Notes: generated by a model not told the origin, from the sequence alone. A DNA stretch of 64,000 nt from Desulfopila aestuarii DSM 18488 (GCA_945863875.1 CAMBBS010000015.1:44962-108961), one strand, 5' to 3'. Numbered from the stretch's first letter, positions 47,644 to 58,451 are shown. Numbers and translations are program-made.

Positions 47644-49644
47644 TCAAGAAGGCGCGGCTTCCGGCGCCAGGAGACATTTTTCCGACAAAGGATTAATAAG
47701 GCAATGAAACTTCCGCCGGGACTGCGCCGAACCGATGATCGCCACCAGATCATCTTGCTGAAAACGAAAGGAAGGATCGGGATTGGTCTGCAATACGCCG
47801 TTACGAATAATACCGACGATGGAGACGCCCGTCGTTTTACGAATTTCGGCCTCGGCAATACTGACATTCAGCAGCGGATTCTCCGCATCGAGTTCCACCC
47901 ATTGCAGATCAAACTGCTGATCGGCGGCGCGCATTTGCCCAAGGGTTTTATATCCGTCCGTCGACATTGTTGCGGTTGACAGCAGCTGGTGGCGAAGGTT
48001 TTCGGTGTACTGCTGAATTTCCGGCACGGGGATTCTTAAATAAAGAAGCACCTGCCTGGTCATCTCCAGACCGGCCTCAAATTCCGGATAGACCAGATCA
48101 ACGACCGCCAGCTCCTTGAAGACATTAAAAAATTCCGGATCGGAAATCCGGGCGACAACCCTGATGCCGCTACGCACTTTTTGGGCATGGCTGATTATCG
48201 AACGGGCGACAACGATGTTCGGAATAGTTATCACCAGAAGGGCGGCGCGTTCTATGCGCAGGGCCTCCTGGACGATTTCCTGGCTGCCGTCGCCATAGAC
48301 AATCGGATAGCCGGCGGCTTTCGCTGCTTCGATACGGAGCTGATCAATTTCAACCAGGACAAAAGGAATGGCCAACTGCTGCAGCACCCCGGCAATCTGC
48401 GAACCGATACGGCCGCATCCGGCAATGACCACATGGTTGCGCAGTTCATCCTCGGGGAAGTTAAGTGATTCCAACGGTTCGTGTTTAAACCATCTTTTTT
48501 TCAGGCTGTAGAATCGCGATGTCTGCGATGAAACAAAGGGCGTCAGCACCATACTGACAACGGCCATGGTGAGAAACATATTGTAAAATTCGCTGCTGAT
48601 GGCCTCACAGGAAACACCGATCCTGGCTAAAACAAAGGAAAATTCGCCAACCTGGAACAAGCCGAGCCCAACGGCAAGCGGAATAACATTGCGATACCGA
48701 AAGATCCAGGCAAGAAAAGCAAAGATACACCCCTTGCCGATGCTGACGACGACCACCAGAAAGAGGATGAGCGTAAAATGGCTCAGCAGAAAACGGGGGT
48801 CCAGCAGCATGCCGACTGAGGCAAAAAAGAGCAGACCGAAAAGGTCGCGCAGCGGGACAATATCGCTGAGCGCCTGATGGCCGTAATCGGATTCACTTAA
48901 TACCATGCCGGCAATAAAGGCGCCAAAGGCAAAGGATAACCCAACCAGATAGGTCGCGTAGCCGACACCGAGGCCGATAGCCGTTATGGCCAGTATAAAC
49001 AGCTCGCGCGAGCCGAGCCTGGCAATGGTCTTGAGCAGATAGGGTAGGAGCCGGGTGCCGAGGAAAAACATGGCGGCCAGAAATACCGTCGCTTTGATTA
49101 CGGCAAAACCAAGGATGTCGCTCCCTGCGGCCGGGTCGTTTAATTGGGGCAGGATGATCATCAGGGGCACGACCGCCAGATCCTGAATAATCAGCATACC
49201 GATCATTACCTTGCTGGAGAGCGTCCCCAGCCACCCCTGATTCATCAGCGTTTTCAGGATGACCATGGTTGAAGAAAGGGAGATCAGCGAGCCGAACCAG
49301 AGAGCCGTCTTCCAGTCCCAGCCGAAGAGAAGACCAATGGCATAGCCGAAGGCGATGGTCAAAAGCATCTGCAGCGGCGTACCGAAAAGGGCGATATATT
49401 TCACCGGCTGGAGATCCTTGAGAGAAAACTCCAGACCGAGGGCAAAAAGCAGCAGTGCAACGCCGATTTCCGCCAGCAGTTCAATATCATGAACTTCGGT
49501 AATCGACATCCCGCCGGTGTATGGTCCGAGGATTATGCCGGCGAGAATATAACCCAGAATCAGCGGCTGGTGCAGCCGCTGCATGACCAGACCACAGAAA
49601 AAAGCGGTAAGAACGAGAACGATGATATCAGTGGCAATCCCCAT
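47644..49644 (-). CDS. KefB-type monovalent cation:proton antiporter with RCK domains
   Basis: 666 residues. The N-terminal CPA2 exchanger domain has about 12 membrane segments ([38 protein letters not shown]). A TrkA_N/RCK domain follows, with nucleotide motif [15 protein letters not shown], then a TrkA_C domain. It moves K+ or Na+ against H+ and is gated by NAD(H) or a related ligand at the RCK domain. No KefG/KefF ancillary subunit is adjacent. Confidence 0.92.
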   Translation of the reverse strand: MGIATDIIVLVLTAFFCGLVMQRLHQPLILGYILAGIILGPYTGGMSITEVHDIELLAEIGVALLLFALGLEFSLKDLQPVKYIALFGTPLQMLLTIAFGYAIGLLFGWDWKTALWFGSLISLSSTMVILKTLMNQGWLGTLSSKVMIGMLIIQDLAVVPLMIILPQLNDPAAGSDILGFAVIKATVFLAAMFFLGTRLLPYLLKTIARLGSRELFILAITAIGLGVGYATYLVGLSFAFGAFIAGMVLSESDYGHQALSDIVPLRDLFGLLFFASVGMLLDPRFLLSHFTLILFLVVVVSIGKGCIFAFLAWIFRYRNVIPLAVGLGLFQVGEFSFVLARIGVSCEAISSEFYNMFLTMAVVSMVLTPFVSSQTSRFYSLKKRWFKHEPLESLNFPEDELRNHVVIAGCGRIGSQIAGVLQQLAIPFVLVEIDQLRIEAAKAAGYPIVYGDGSQEIVQEALRIERAALLVITIPNIVVARSIISHAQKVRSGIRVVARISDPEFFNVFKELAVVDLVYPEFEAGLEMTRQVLLYLRIPVPEIQQYTENLRHQLLSTATMSTDGYKTLGQMRAADQQFDLQWVELDAENPLLNVSIAEAEIRKTTGVSIVGIIRNGVLQTNPDPSFRFQQDDLVAIIGSAQSRRKFHCLINPLSEKCLLAPEAAPS

Positions 49645-49948
49645 AAAACGAACCTCAATGGAAATAAAAAGTTGTCAATCAGAACCAAAGCGAGCGATTA
49701 ACCAGAAGAGATTACCGCTCTTTTCCATTCTTTACAATTATTCTCAACGGATTTGACTATTTCACAACATTCCCTTGGCCATCATCAATCAATTTCCAAA
49801 GGAGTATTCTCCTGCTGTAAAATCTAACAATCTCATAACAGTAAGCTAATCTTTCTTCTCTAAATAATGATCTGTACTTGTTCAACAGAGGAAGTCACCC
49901 AACCCGGACACCAAAGCCAAAAATAAATTCGATTTCAAGGAGATATCG
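49645..49948. other. 304-bp AT-rich gap between divergent genes
   Basis: It lies between the antiporter (-) and the PhoX-like gene (+) and must hold both promoters. No convincing -35/-10 pair and no pair of Pho-box repeats was seen. CAAGGAGA just before 49949 is the ribosome binding site of the PhoX-like gene. Confidence 0.4.
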
Positions 49949-51751
49949 ATGAAAAAACCAATGACAAAAGCTGCCGCGTGTTTTCTCGCCGCATCCATGA
50001 TGACAACCATCAGCGCCGCGGCACTGGCCAATGACAAAAAAACGTCAAGAATACCTGAATTCAAAGAGGTTCCCTTTCCGGTCTCCGATGCGGACAAACG
50101 CAACATCCTCGCCAGTGACGAGGTCACGGTTGACGGCAAAACCCACAAAATCGGCTTCAAGACTATTTTGCGCTCTGGAGAGGTGAAAGGGAAGGAGACC
50201 TTTGGCTTACTGCTCGATCACAAGGGTCAGCCGGTTAAAAACACGGATGGCTCCGTACACGTTTCCGTTGATAATGACTTCAGTTCTCTCCTGCCCATCG
50301 GCAACAAGCTTTTTATGGTCTCTCACTTTGAAAGTCGTCCGGGCGCCATGTATCTGACCGAGCTGAACCAGGCCAAAGATTCCGGAAAGTTGACGGCTGT
50401 CAGCACCAAAAATATCGACTTTTCCAGTTATGGCGGGCTGTGGGTTCCCTGCGCAGGCAGCGTCACCCCATGGAACAGCCATCTCGGCAGCGAAGAATAT
50501 CCCAACAACGCCCGCTTGACTGAAGCTGCAGCATCCATGGACAATATCGAAGATTACGACAAACCGATGGCCCGTTATTTCGGCGTCGATCCATACGCCA
50601 AGGCAACCACCGTCGAGGATTTTCGCAAAGTCTTCAAACCGTACCGATACGGCTATCCTGTCGAGGTGACAGTCAGCGAAAAAAGCGAAGCGAAAGTAAC
50701 GAAACATTTTGCCATGGGCCGGGTCGCCGTCGAGCTCGCCAAAGTTATGCCGGATATGCGCACTGCCTATATCTCCGATGACGGGACCAACGTCGGCCTG
50801 TTCATGTTTGTCGCCGATCAGCCAATGGATTTATCCAGCGGAACCCTGTACGCGGCACGATGGAATCAGGTACACGGCCGAAGCGGCGGCTATGCTGATC
50901 TTTCTTGGATAAACCTTGGCCACGCCGACAATGCCGCCATCCAGAAGTCCATTGAAAGCGGGGTCACCTTTTCTGATATTTTTACCGCCATCGACCCGGA
51001 CAGCAATGGCAATTGCCAGGAGGGCTTCACCTCAATTTCCACCACCGATGGTCATGAATGTCTGCAGATCAACACAGGCATGGAAACACTCGCCTCCCGG
51101 GTCGAGACCAGACGATATGCCGCCATGAAAGGTGCCACAACCGAATTCCGCAAGGAAGAAGGTATCACCTTCGACCCAACCTCTTCCACACTCTATGTCG
51201 CCATGAGTGAAATCGCCAAAGGGATGGAAGACGGCAGCAAGGAAGATAAGGGAGGACCGAACCATATCAGATTGCCGAAAAACGAATGCGGCGCGGTCTA
51301 TGGTCTCGATATAGCGTCCAATGCGACCATCGGCAGTGACTATGTTGCCCGGAATATGTACGGGGTGGTAAACGGCATCCCCCGCAGCTATGCAAAAGAC
51401 GGCGATTTTGCCAATAACAGCTGTGATATTGACGGCATCGCCAACCCCGACAACATCACCTATATGATCGACCGCGGCACCCTGATCATCGGCGAGGATA
51501 CCGGCTCCGGACATCAAAATGATGCCATCTGGGCCTATACCGTCCCGTCCCAGAAACTTACCCGTATTCAAACCACCCCCTATGGTTCCGAGACAACCTC
51601 TCCTTACTTCTACCCCGATGTCAACGGTTACTCCTATCTTATGAGTGTCATCCAGCACCCCTATGGCGAGTCAGACGAAGACAAGCTGGGTGACCCAGCG
51701 CAGGCCGCCGGTTACACCGGTTATATCGGCCCAATGCCGGCCATGAATTAA
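49949..51751 (+). CDS. PhoX-like (DUF839) secreted protein, putative phosphatase
   Basis: 600 residues. A signal peptide is visible (MKKPMTKAAACFLAASMM...AALA, cleavage near residue 28), without a twin-arginine motif. The rest is the DUF839/PhoX beta-propeller, with blocks LLPIGNKLFMVSHFE, GLWVPCAGSVTPWNSHLGSEEY and EEGITFDPTSSTLYVAMSE. PhoX enzymes are Ca/Fe-dependent alkaline phosphatases; catalytic activity here is inferred, and the missing Tat motif is unlike classical PhoX. It precedes the cytochrome/propeller gene by about 220 bases. Confidence 0.83.
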   Translation: MKKPMTKAAACFLAASMMTTISAAALANDKKTSRIPEFKEVPFPVSDADKRNILASDEVTVDGKTHKIGFKTILRSGEVKGKETFGLLLDHKGQPVKNTDGSVHVSVDNDFSSLLPIGNKLFMVSHFESRPGAMYLTELNQAKDSGKLTAVSTKNIDFSSYGGLWVPCAGSVTPWNSHLGSEEYPNNARLTEAAASMDNIEDYDKPMARYFGVDPYAKATTVEDFRKVFKPYRYGYPVEVTVSEKSEAKVTKHFAMGRVAVELAKVMPDMRTAYISDDGTNVGLFMFVADQPMDLSSGTLYAARWNQVHGRSGGYADLSWINLGHADNAAIQKSIESGVTFSDIFTAIDPDSNGNCQEGFTSISTTDGHECLQINTGMETLASRVETRRYAAMKGATTEFRKEEGITFDPTSSTLYVAMSEIAKGMEDGSKEDKGGPNHIRLPKNECGAVYGLDIASNATIGSDYVARNMYGVVNGIPRSYAKDGDFANNSCDIDGIANPDNITYMIDRGTLIIGEDTGSGHQNDAIWAYTVPSQKLTRIQTTPYGSETTSPYFYPDVNGYSYLMSVIQHPYGESDEDKLGDPAQAAGYTGYIGPMPAMN

Positions 51752-51970
51752 CTCGCCGGAATAATACGGATTCTATGAATGCTCAGTAAAAAACTTCATA
51801 TGCGAGGCGTGAGATTTTTATATTATTTCGGCACACTAGAGCAGTGTCGTAATGATATAAAAATTGCAACGACGAAGCAGATGAAGAGTTTTCACGACGC
51901 CATCAACTTTTCACAAGATTATCAATTGGATGCTTTCAAGGGTATGTTTTCGACACTCGAGGAAACCGTG

Positions 51971-54900
51971 ATGCAACATCGCAATATGTGCCAGACCGTC
52001 ATTTTCGCAGCGATTCTGCTCTGTAATTCGGCGGAAGGACACGCCGTCACACAGGAAGTTGTGCTGGACAAAAATATTCTCTTCAACGCTACTGCCTATA
52101 TTCCACCGCAGTGCTATACCATAACGGCAGGCACGGACATCAAAACCGCGCAGCCTTGCTATGTATGCCATACTAAATCCATTGAACCCAACTATAGAAA
52201 CGACCAGGATTTACAGCTGGAATATTCTTTTCCGGAAAGTGCCCGCATCAACCCCTGGACGAACCTGTTTGAGCAAAGAAAAGAGAGGATAGCCACACTC
52301 TCCGACGATGAAATTTTGTCCTTTATTCGCAAGAGTAATTACCTGGACGAAGCCGGACAAATTATTCCCGCGAAAAAGCTGCACACCCTACCGACAAGCT
52401 GGGATTATAACAAAAACAACAGCTGGGACGGCTACACTCCCGACTGCTTTTTCAACTTTGACGACAGAGGCTTTGACCGGCTGCCGGATTCCGGCTACAG
52501 CGGCTGGCGCGCCTTCGGCTACCACCCCTTTCCGGCAACATACTGGCCAACCAATGGGGCAACCGACGATGTGATGATCCGCCTGCCGAAGAGTTTCAGG
52601 CAGACACCCGCCGGGGCATTTGACCGGATCACCTACGAGGTGAACCTGGCAATCGTCGAATCCTTAGTCTCCAGAAGAGATATTGCCATTGAGCCAACCG
52701 ACGAAAAAAAGTTTGGTATTGACCTCAACCAAAACGGCAGGCTAGACGAAGCACGGCAGATAACCCACCACTGGCCGGAAAGCAACGGCAAAAGAATGTC
52801 CTATGTCGGGGCTGCAGGGCAGGAACTGCGCGATCAGAAGCAATATCTGGCTGCGGGACTCTTTCCCGTCGGCACTGAATTTCTTCACAGCATCCGCTAT
52901 CTTGATATCAGTGACGAGGGAGAGATACACCTTTCCGCGAGAATGAAAGAACTGCAGTATATGCAGAAAAATACCTGGCAAACCTATGCCGACCTGGAAG
53001 AAAGTGCTTTGTCGGAGATGAAGGAACGCGATGATTTTCCTGACCGAACCAGCCAGTTTATCGGCAATGCGGAACACGGCGTCTATAATGGCAGCGGCTG
53101 GTTACTGCAGGGTTTCATCGAAGACGCCGCCGGCGCGCTTCGCCCCCAGAGCTTTGAAGAAACCGTTTCCTGCGTCGGCTGTCACGGCGGTATCGGCGCA
53201 ACAACCGATTCCGTCTTCGCCTTTTCCAGAAAGCTCGGCGAGAATTCTCCAGCACGCGGATGGTTTCACTGGGATAAAAGTTTCTTACACGACATAGTCG
53301 AACCTAAAACAGAACTTTATAAGGCCGGGGTGTTTTACGAATATTCCTACTATCTGATGTATAATGCCAGCGGCAACGACCTAAGAGACAACCCGGAGGT
53401 TATCTCCCGCTTCACCCTCCCAGAAGGTAGCCTCAACAGCAAAGAGCTTCTCCGACTGCAAGGCGATGTCTCGCGACTCCTGCTCCCCAGCCCCGAACGG
53501 GCGCTGCAGCTGAATAAGGCCTACAGGACAATTGTCCTCGACCAGGATTTTATTCATGGCCGGGAGGTTTACATTGACCCCGTTGCCACGGTACATAAGG
53601 CAACGGAAATTGATCAGCGCACCACTCTTACCGCGCCGACAAGCCCAGTGGCCTTCGGTAACCATTTCGGCCCGTTCCAGGCGGCATATACGGCAAAATC
53701 TCCCGCCGAGAACAGTACGGCTGCCAAAGAGGTTCTCGGCGCCTCGATGATCGGCCCTGACGGCCAGGCGTATGTCGCCGAATGGTCTGGTATTATACAC
53801 AAAAGCTCTTATCAAACAACAATCGACGGAGCGCGGATGGTCTTTCCCGACAGGCTGACCCTGCCCACCCGGCCAATCATTCCGACCACCGGCAATGCCA
53901 GCTGCACGATCTGCCACCGTCGCGTCAATGGTCAAAGCAAATCAACGACACCATCGCTGGAAGACTTTGATGACCGCCGGCAGCTCACCACTCTGGGCAA
54001 CAATCATACCGGTCGTTTCAGCCCGGATGGCAGTTCCATAGCCTTTGTTTCCGATCGCAGCGGCAGTGACCAGATCTGGTTAATGGACAATGACGGTCGG
54101 AACCAGCGGCAGCTGACCAGCGGGCCGATGAGACACAGCTGGCCAAACTGGCGACACGACAGCCGGCAACTGGTCTTTATCAGCCACAATCCAGCCGAAA
54201 ATGTTTATGCGGTGAAAAGCTACAGCCTCGATGACAAAACTGAAACGATCCTGGTCAGCGGCAATCGGATGATGAACCGGCCGACGTATCATCCCGCCGA
54301 TGATCTTATCGCCTATTCAGCGCAAACCGGGACGAACTGGGATATCTGGCTGACAACGATCGATGGTCGGCAACAACAGAGACTCACCACCACCCCGGAC
54401 ATGGAAAGCAATCCGCTGTGGAGCCCCGACGGCAAGATGCTCGCCTATAAAGTAGCGCCGGCGGATGCAAAATACAGCCTGACCAGCCAGAACTTTCTCA
54501 CCTTTGCCAACGGCTACGACAAACCGACCGTCCATTTATGGCAGGGCCCGGAGTCGGTACAGATGAGCGGCTGGAGCCCGGATGGCCAGAAGATCGGCTA
54601 TACCGCCGAAACCATTAGCGGTTCTTTGGGCAAGGAACGGGTTACCTACTCGGCACTCATTTCCGATGTGACAGTGGCGGCAGAAAAAGCCACCACGTCG
54701 CATACCCTTTTTGCTGCCCAGGGCAAAACTCTCGGTGACCGCGGACCGGTCTTCTCGCCAGACGGCCGGTTCCTCGCCTTCTGGGCCTGGAATAGAGATT
54801 ATTCAGCCGGTCTTTGGCTCTATGATATTGTAGAAAAACAAACAGTTCCTCTGCCTTCGGCAGGGCTGGATATGTATCCCATGTGGAGTCCGGATAGTAA

Positions 54901-55003
54901 AACCCTGCTATACGAAGCAAATCAAAATAGTCAATCACAACTGCAGCTGATTACTATCGCAGCATTTACCTCAAAACGAACGCGGCAGTTCGCTTCCCGG
55001 TAA
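51971..55003 (+). CDS. Triheme cytochrome c fused to a TolB-like (PD40) beta-propeller
   Basis: 1010 residues from the ATG at 51971, which has GAGG eight bases upstream and starts a signal peptide (MQHRNMCQTVIFAAILLC). Three CxxCH heme sites are seen: CYVCH (63-67), CVGCH (401-405) and CTICH (645-649). After about residue 665 come repeated PD40 blades (FSPDGSSIAFVSDR..IWLMD, WSPDGKMLAYK, WSPDSKTLLYE). The domain mix points to a periplasmic or exported redox protein. I know no characterised protein with this layout. Its 3' end overlaps the convergent kinase gene by 33 bases. Confidence 0.82.
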   Translation: MQHRNMCQTVIFAAILLCNSAEGHAVTQEVVLDKNILFNATAYIPPQCYTITAGTDIKTAQPCYVCHTKSIEPNYRNDQDLQLEYSFPESARINPWTNLFEQRKERIATLSDDEILSFIRKSNYLDEAGQIIPAKKLHTLPTSWDYNKNNSWDGYTPDCFFNFDDRGFDRLPDSGYSGWRAFGYHPFPATYWPTNGATDDVMIRLPKSFRQTPAGAFDRITYEVNLAIVESLVSRRDIAIEPTDEKKFGIDLNQNGRLDEARQITHHWPESNGKRMSYVGAAGQELRDQKQYLAAGLFPVGTEFLHSIRYLDISDEGEIHLSARMKELQYMQKNTWQTYADLEESALSEMKERDDFPDRTSQFIGNAEHGVYNGSGWLLQGFIEDAAGALRPQSFEETVSCVGCHGGIGATTDSVFAFSRKLGENSPARGWFHWDKSFLHDIVEPKTELYKAGVFYEYSYYLMYNASGNDLRDNPEVISRFTLPEGSLNSKELLRLQGDVSRLLLPSPERALQLNKAYRTIVLDQDFIHGREVYIDPVATVHKATEIDQRTTLTAPTSPVAFGNHFGPFQAAYTAKSPAENSTAAKEVLGASMIGPDGQAYVAEWSGIIHKSSYQTTIDGARMVFPDRLTLPTRPIIPTTGNASCTICHRRVNGQSKSTTPSLEDFDDRRQLTTLGNNHTGRFSPDGSSIAFVSDRSGSDQIWLMDNDGRNQRQLTSGPMRHSWPNWRHDSRQLVFISHNPAENVYAVKSYSLDDKTETILVSGNRMMNRPTYHPADDLIAYSAQTGTNWDIWLTTIDGRQQQRLTTTPDMESNPLWSPDGKMLAYKVAPADAKYSLTSQNFLTFANGYDKPTVHLWQGPESVQMSGWSPDGQKIGYTAETISGSLGKERVTYSALISDVTVAAEKATTSHTLFAAQGKTLGDRGPVFSPDGRFLAFWAWNRDYSAGLWLYDIVEKQTVPLPSAGLDMYPMWSPDSKTLLYEANQNSQSQLQLITIAAFTSKRTRQFASR

Positions 55004-57517
55004 ATGCTCATCAAGAGCACTCTTCATTGCCAGGCAGAGCCGGTCAAACTCCGCACATGCTTTCGTCACCATCGCACGGGCAGTCGCCAGGTCTCCCCGA
55101 CAGACGGCCTGCTCAAGCCTATACCCGGCCTCGCTTAACGCGTTGCCACCCGCGTTAGATGATGCCCCCCTGATGGTATGCGCCAGTCGCTCGCAATCCT
55201 TAATATTGCCAGCCGCCATATAATCTTTCATGGCTTGTATCTGGCTGGGCATTTCCTGCAAAAAACTCTCAACAACGACACGGACAAGCTCCCTGTCGTT
55301 CATGAGTCTGGCCAAGAGCCCCTGGTAATCAAAAACCACCTGTGCCGGATTCGACGTCACGCCCTGCTCATCGATCCCGACCGCCGGCCAAGGGTGTTTG
55401 TCGAAACTCGCATCATCCGGCAGCCATTTCTCCAGCATTGCCCGCAGGGAGGAAAGCGCCAGGGGTTTGGCCAGGTAATCATTCATGCCCACCTCAATGC
55501 ATTTATCACTGTCACCGGCCATTGCCAGAGCAGTCATCGCGATAATCGGCACAGGAAGAACTCCGCTGACTGCTTCCCTTGCCCGGATGCGCCGTGTCGC
55601 TTCCAAACCGTCCATGAACGGCATCTGGATATCCATGAAGAGCAGATCATACCGACGGGATTGGAGAATATCGACCGCCTCCTGCCCATTTGCCGCAACG
55701 TCCGCTTTAAAACCATACCGAAGGAGCATGGCGAGAAGCACCTGTTGGTTGGTACCGTTATCCTCGACCATGAGAATGCTGGGTGTTCGCATCCCGTTCG
55801 GCAACAAATTGCCTGCAGGCCCGTCTTCGCTAAGGCTTCCGTTTTCAATCAATGCCCGGCCATCTAGTTGTGGAGATGGAAGCGACAAAGCAATCGCACC
55901 GCTCTCCACTTTTTCAAATGGAATCGTAAACCAAAAAACCGAACCCTTTCCCTCAACACTCTCTACCTCAATTCCTCCGCCCATCATTTCCGTCAATTCC
56001 CTGCAGATAGCCAGGCCCAGCCCTGTGCCGCCATAATTCCGAGTACTTGAGGAGTCCACCTGGCTGAACTTACGAAAGAGCATTCCAACCTTGTCCTGAG
56101 GTATTCCTATGCCGGAATCGCGTACCCAAAACTGCAACAGACAACCGGCATCGCTCTCCTCCTTTAAACGGACCTGTACCTCGACATTGCCGCCGGTCGG
56201 CGTGAATTTGATCGCATTGTTCGCTAGATTTGTGAGAACCTGGCGTAATCGCCCGGAGTCGCCGCGCAGTGTCACCGGAATCAACGGATCAACGGTGCGG
56301 CGAAGTTCAATCGCTTTCTTCTGCGCCATCACGTTCAGACTGGCAAAGGTATCGGTCAACAAATGGACAAAATTGAAATCTTTTTCCCGCAGGGCAAGCT
56401 TTCCCGCCTCGATCTTGGATATATCAAGAATATTGTTGATGATCTGCAGCAGCGAATCCCCTGAACCTTTGATAAGTTCCGCGTAATACCGCTGTTCGTC
56501 GTTGAGCGCCGTATCCAGGAGAAGTTCGGCCATGCCGATGACGGCGTTCATGGGGGTACGGATTTCATGACTCATATTAGCCAGGAACTCGCTTTTCGCG
56601 GCACTCGCTTTTTCCGCCTCTGCCACCTTTTCCAGGGCCAACATGGTCTGCCGTTCCAGCTGTTCATTCATTTCCTGCAGTGCAAGCTCGGCCTCTTTCA
56701 ACTTTGTCTGGTCGAGCATATAGCCTCGGATGGCCGTAACCGATCGATCGGCATCGCGCACAAGGTGGGTGAAATCATAGAACCAGCGATATCTTCCAAC
56801 TCGGTCACGCAGGCGGTAACTCTGTTCAAAATACTCAACCTGGCTGCTCATGTAGCCCTTGACCTCGTCCGCAACGCGGCCCACATCGTCGGGATGGATA
56901 AGGGACGCATAGCGGAACCCCGCGCTCATCATCTCCTCCGGGGCGTAGCCGAGGAGATCGGCAACGTTGCCGGAAACAAAGGTAACCGGCCAGTTCTCGG
57001 AAGGATCCCAGGCAATGGTGAAAACCGGGCCGGCCCTGAACAGATCTCTTTCGAAAACCAGCGCATCCTCGGCTTGCTTTGGCTTAACGTTATCCAAGGC
57101 GATACCGTTCGAGCCCTTCTCGAATCCCTGTTCGAATCTCGAACGCGTCTGCCGCCTGTTGTCGGACGAATTGCTTGGCAGCCCGGTCTCGAAAAAAATT
57201 TCCACCAGGGCCGGTTGCCCATCAACTTCGATAGCGGCTATTTCCTTCACCAGCGTCCGTTCGGAACCATCCGGGCGGCGAATGATGCAACTGAACGGCT
57301 CCCTCCCCGACGAAACGTCAAGAACTGGGCACCCATCACCGCCATTTCTGCAAAAAAAGCTGCCGCATTGCCTGCCGCACAGGTCATCAGCGCTTGCAAC
57401 GCCGGCAATGAGGGCGGCGCGGTGATTCGCCCAACGGATGCTTTTTTTACAGTCGATGACCACTACGCCAAACGGACTCTGTGAAAAAATGGCTTGAAAA
57501 TTCTCTATCCTCTGCAT
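54971..57517 (-). CDS. Cytoplasmic hybrid kinase: PAS-PAS-HisKA-HATPase-REC-Hpt
   Basis: 848 residues. A degenerate N-terminal PAS with a cysteine-rich CGRQCGSFFC insert is followed by a PAS/PAC domain at about 190-300. HisKA (FLANMSHEIRTPMNAVIG) and HATPase (DSGIGIP, GTGLGLAIC) come next. The receiver has LLFMDIQMPFMDG and the Hpt has the phosphoacceptor His in LAHTIRGASSNAGG. All phosphorelay sites are intact. The ATG at 57517 is preferred to the TTG at 57550. No partner regulator is adjacent, although a free receiver protein lies at 58531-58905. Confidence 0.9.
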   Translation of the reverse strand: MQRIENFQAIFSQSPFGVVVIDCKKSIRWANHRAALIAGVASADDLCGRQCGSFFCRNGGDGCPVLDVSSGREPFSCIIRRPDGSERTLVKEIAAIEVDGQPALVEIFFETGLPSNSSDNRRQTRSRFEQGFEKGSNGIALDNVKPKQAEDALVFERDLFRAGPVFTIAWDPSENWPVTFVSGNVADLLGYAPEEMMSAGFRYASLIHPDDVGRVADEVKGYMSSQVEYFEQSYRLRDRVGRYRWFYDFTHLVRDADRSVTAIRGYMLDQTKLKEAELALQEMNEQLERQTMLALEKVAEAEKASAAKSEFLANMSHEIRTPMNAVIGMAELLLDTALNDEQRYYAELIKGSGDSLLQIINNILDISKIEAGKLALREKDFNFVHLLTDTFASLNVMAQKKAIELRRTVDPLIPVTLRGDSGRLRQVLTNLANNAIKFTPTGGNVEVQVRLKEESDAGCLLQFWVRDSGIGIPQDKVGMLFRKFSQVDSSSTRNYGGTGLGLAICRELTEMMGGGIEVESVEGKGSVFWFTIPFEKVESGAIALSLPSPQLDGRALIENGSLSEDGPAGNLLPNGMRTPSILMVEDNGTNQQVLLAMLLRYGFKADVAANGQEAVDILQSRRYDLLFMDIQMPFMDGLEATRRIRAREAVSGVLPVPIIAMTALAMAGDSDKCIEVGMNDYLAKPLALSSLRAMLEKWLPDDASFDKHPWPAVGIDEQGVTSNPAQVVFDYQGLLARLMNDRELVRVVVESFLQEMPSQIQAMKDYMAAGNIKDCERLAHTIRGASSNAGGNALSEAGYRLEQAVCRGDLATARAMVTKACAEFDRLCLAMKSALDEHLPGSELPRSF

Positions 57518-57685
57518 ACGGCATCCGGCCCTCCCACGGCCCGATTCCAACCTGGATTGTTCATTTTTTTTTTCCGCATCGACTTGACCTCAATAGCGGC
57601 AGCAACCTATACTGCAATCATACAAACAGTGGTTCATGGATGGAACCGGATTGAAACAGAAAAAACTTAATGACAAGGAGCTACT

Positions 57686-58411
57686 ATGATTGGAACTCAA
57701 CTCAAACAGATTATCGTCGCCGGATGCGCTACATTGATCCTGGCCGGGCTCGCATGGGCAAATGAATTCAAGGATCTGCAGGTCCAAGAGGTCAAGGCCT
57801 ATCTCGACGGAGGCGAGAAGGTCCTCCTGCTCAATCCCCTCAGCGATATCGAGTTCGGCGAGAATTATATCCCGGGATCGGTTAATATTCCCTGCCACCT
57901 CCTCGCCTCTTCAACAGAGTTGCCGCAGGACAAAGCGGCACCAATCATCACCTATTGTCTCGGACCAAAATGCATTTTTTATAAACAGGCCGCCATTGAA
58001 TTGGCGAAGATGGGATACACCAATGTTATGACCTTTAAGGGAGGCATTCCTGACTGGGTAAAAGCCGGATATCCGCTCGAGCAGAAAAATACCATAGCGC
58101 CCGTGGAAATACCGACGATAAACGTCGATGAGCTGAAAGGATCGCTCGCGGCAATACAGGTAGTCGATGTACGTGACCCTTCCCTGTACAATATGGGGTC
58201 GATCGCCGGTAGCACAAAAATACCCATGGCCAAGCTCTCGACCGACTACCAGGCCCTGGCCCAGGATAAGCCGGTGGTGGTTATCGATCATGCGGGCAAG
58301 CAGGTGCTTTCCGCCGGACGTTTCCTGAAAAGCAAGGGCTATGCCGATGTGAAACGACTCCAAGGCGGCCTCATGGCGTGGACGGAGAAAGGATATCCTC
58401 TGGAGAAATAA
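57686..58411 (+). CDS. Periplasmic tandem rhodanese protein
   Basis: 241 residues with a signal peptide (MIGTQLKQIIVAGCATLIL..AWA). The first rhodanese domain has its active Cys in ITYCLGPKC. The second domain (VVDVRDPSLYNMGSIAG...) has VVVIDHAGKQ at the active-site position, with no Cys, so it is probably inactive as a sulfurtransferase. AAGGAG lies before the ATG. It may handle sulfane sulfur outside the cytoplasm, in line with the sulfur genes at 11-17 kb. Monocistronic. Confidence 0.88.
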   Translation: MIGTQLKQIIVAGCATLILAGLAWANEFKDLQVQEVKAYLDGGEKVLLLNPLSDIEFGENYIPGSVNIPCHLLASSTELPQDKAAPIITYCLGPKCIFYKQAAIELAKMGYTNVMTFKGGIPDWVKAGYPLEQKNTIAPVEIPTINVDELKGSLAAIQVVDVRDPSLYNMGSIAGSTKIPMAKLSTDYQALAQDKPVVVIDHAGKQVLSAGRFLKSKGYADVKRLQGGLMAWTEKGYPLEK

Positions 58412-58424
58412 TTCAAGACAGAGC

Positions 58425-58451
58425 TGGCAGCATCCAGATCGGATGCTGCCA
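58425..58451 (+). terminator. Hairpin after the rhodanese gene
   Basis: TGGCAGCATCC (58425-58435) pairs with GGATGCTGCCA (58441-58451), an 11-bp perfect stem with an AGATC loop, followed by TTTCG. A likely but weakly tailed intrinsic terminator. Confidence 0.6.

Noticed and set aside
49645..49948. Pho box upstream of the PhoX-like gene
   Set aside because: No pair of CTGTCAT-like direct repeats with the right spacing was found.
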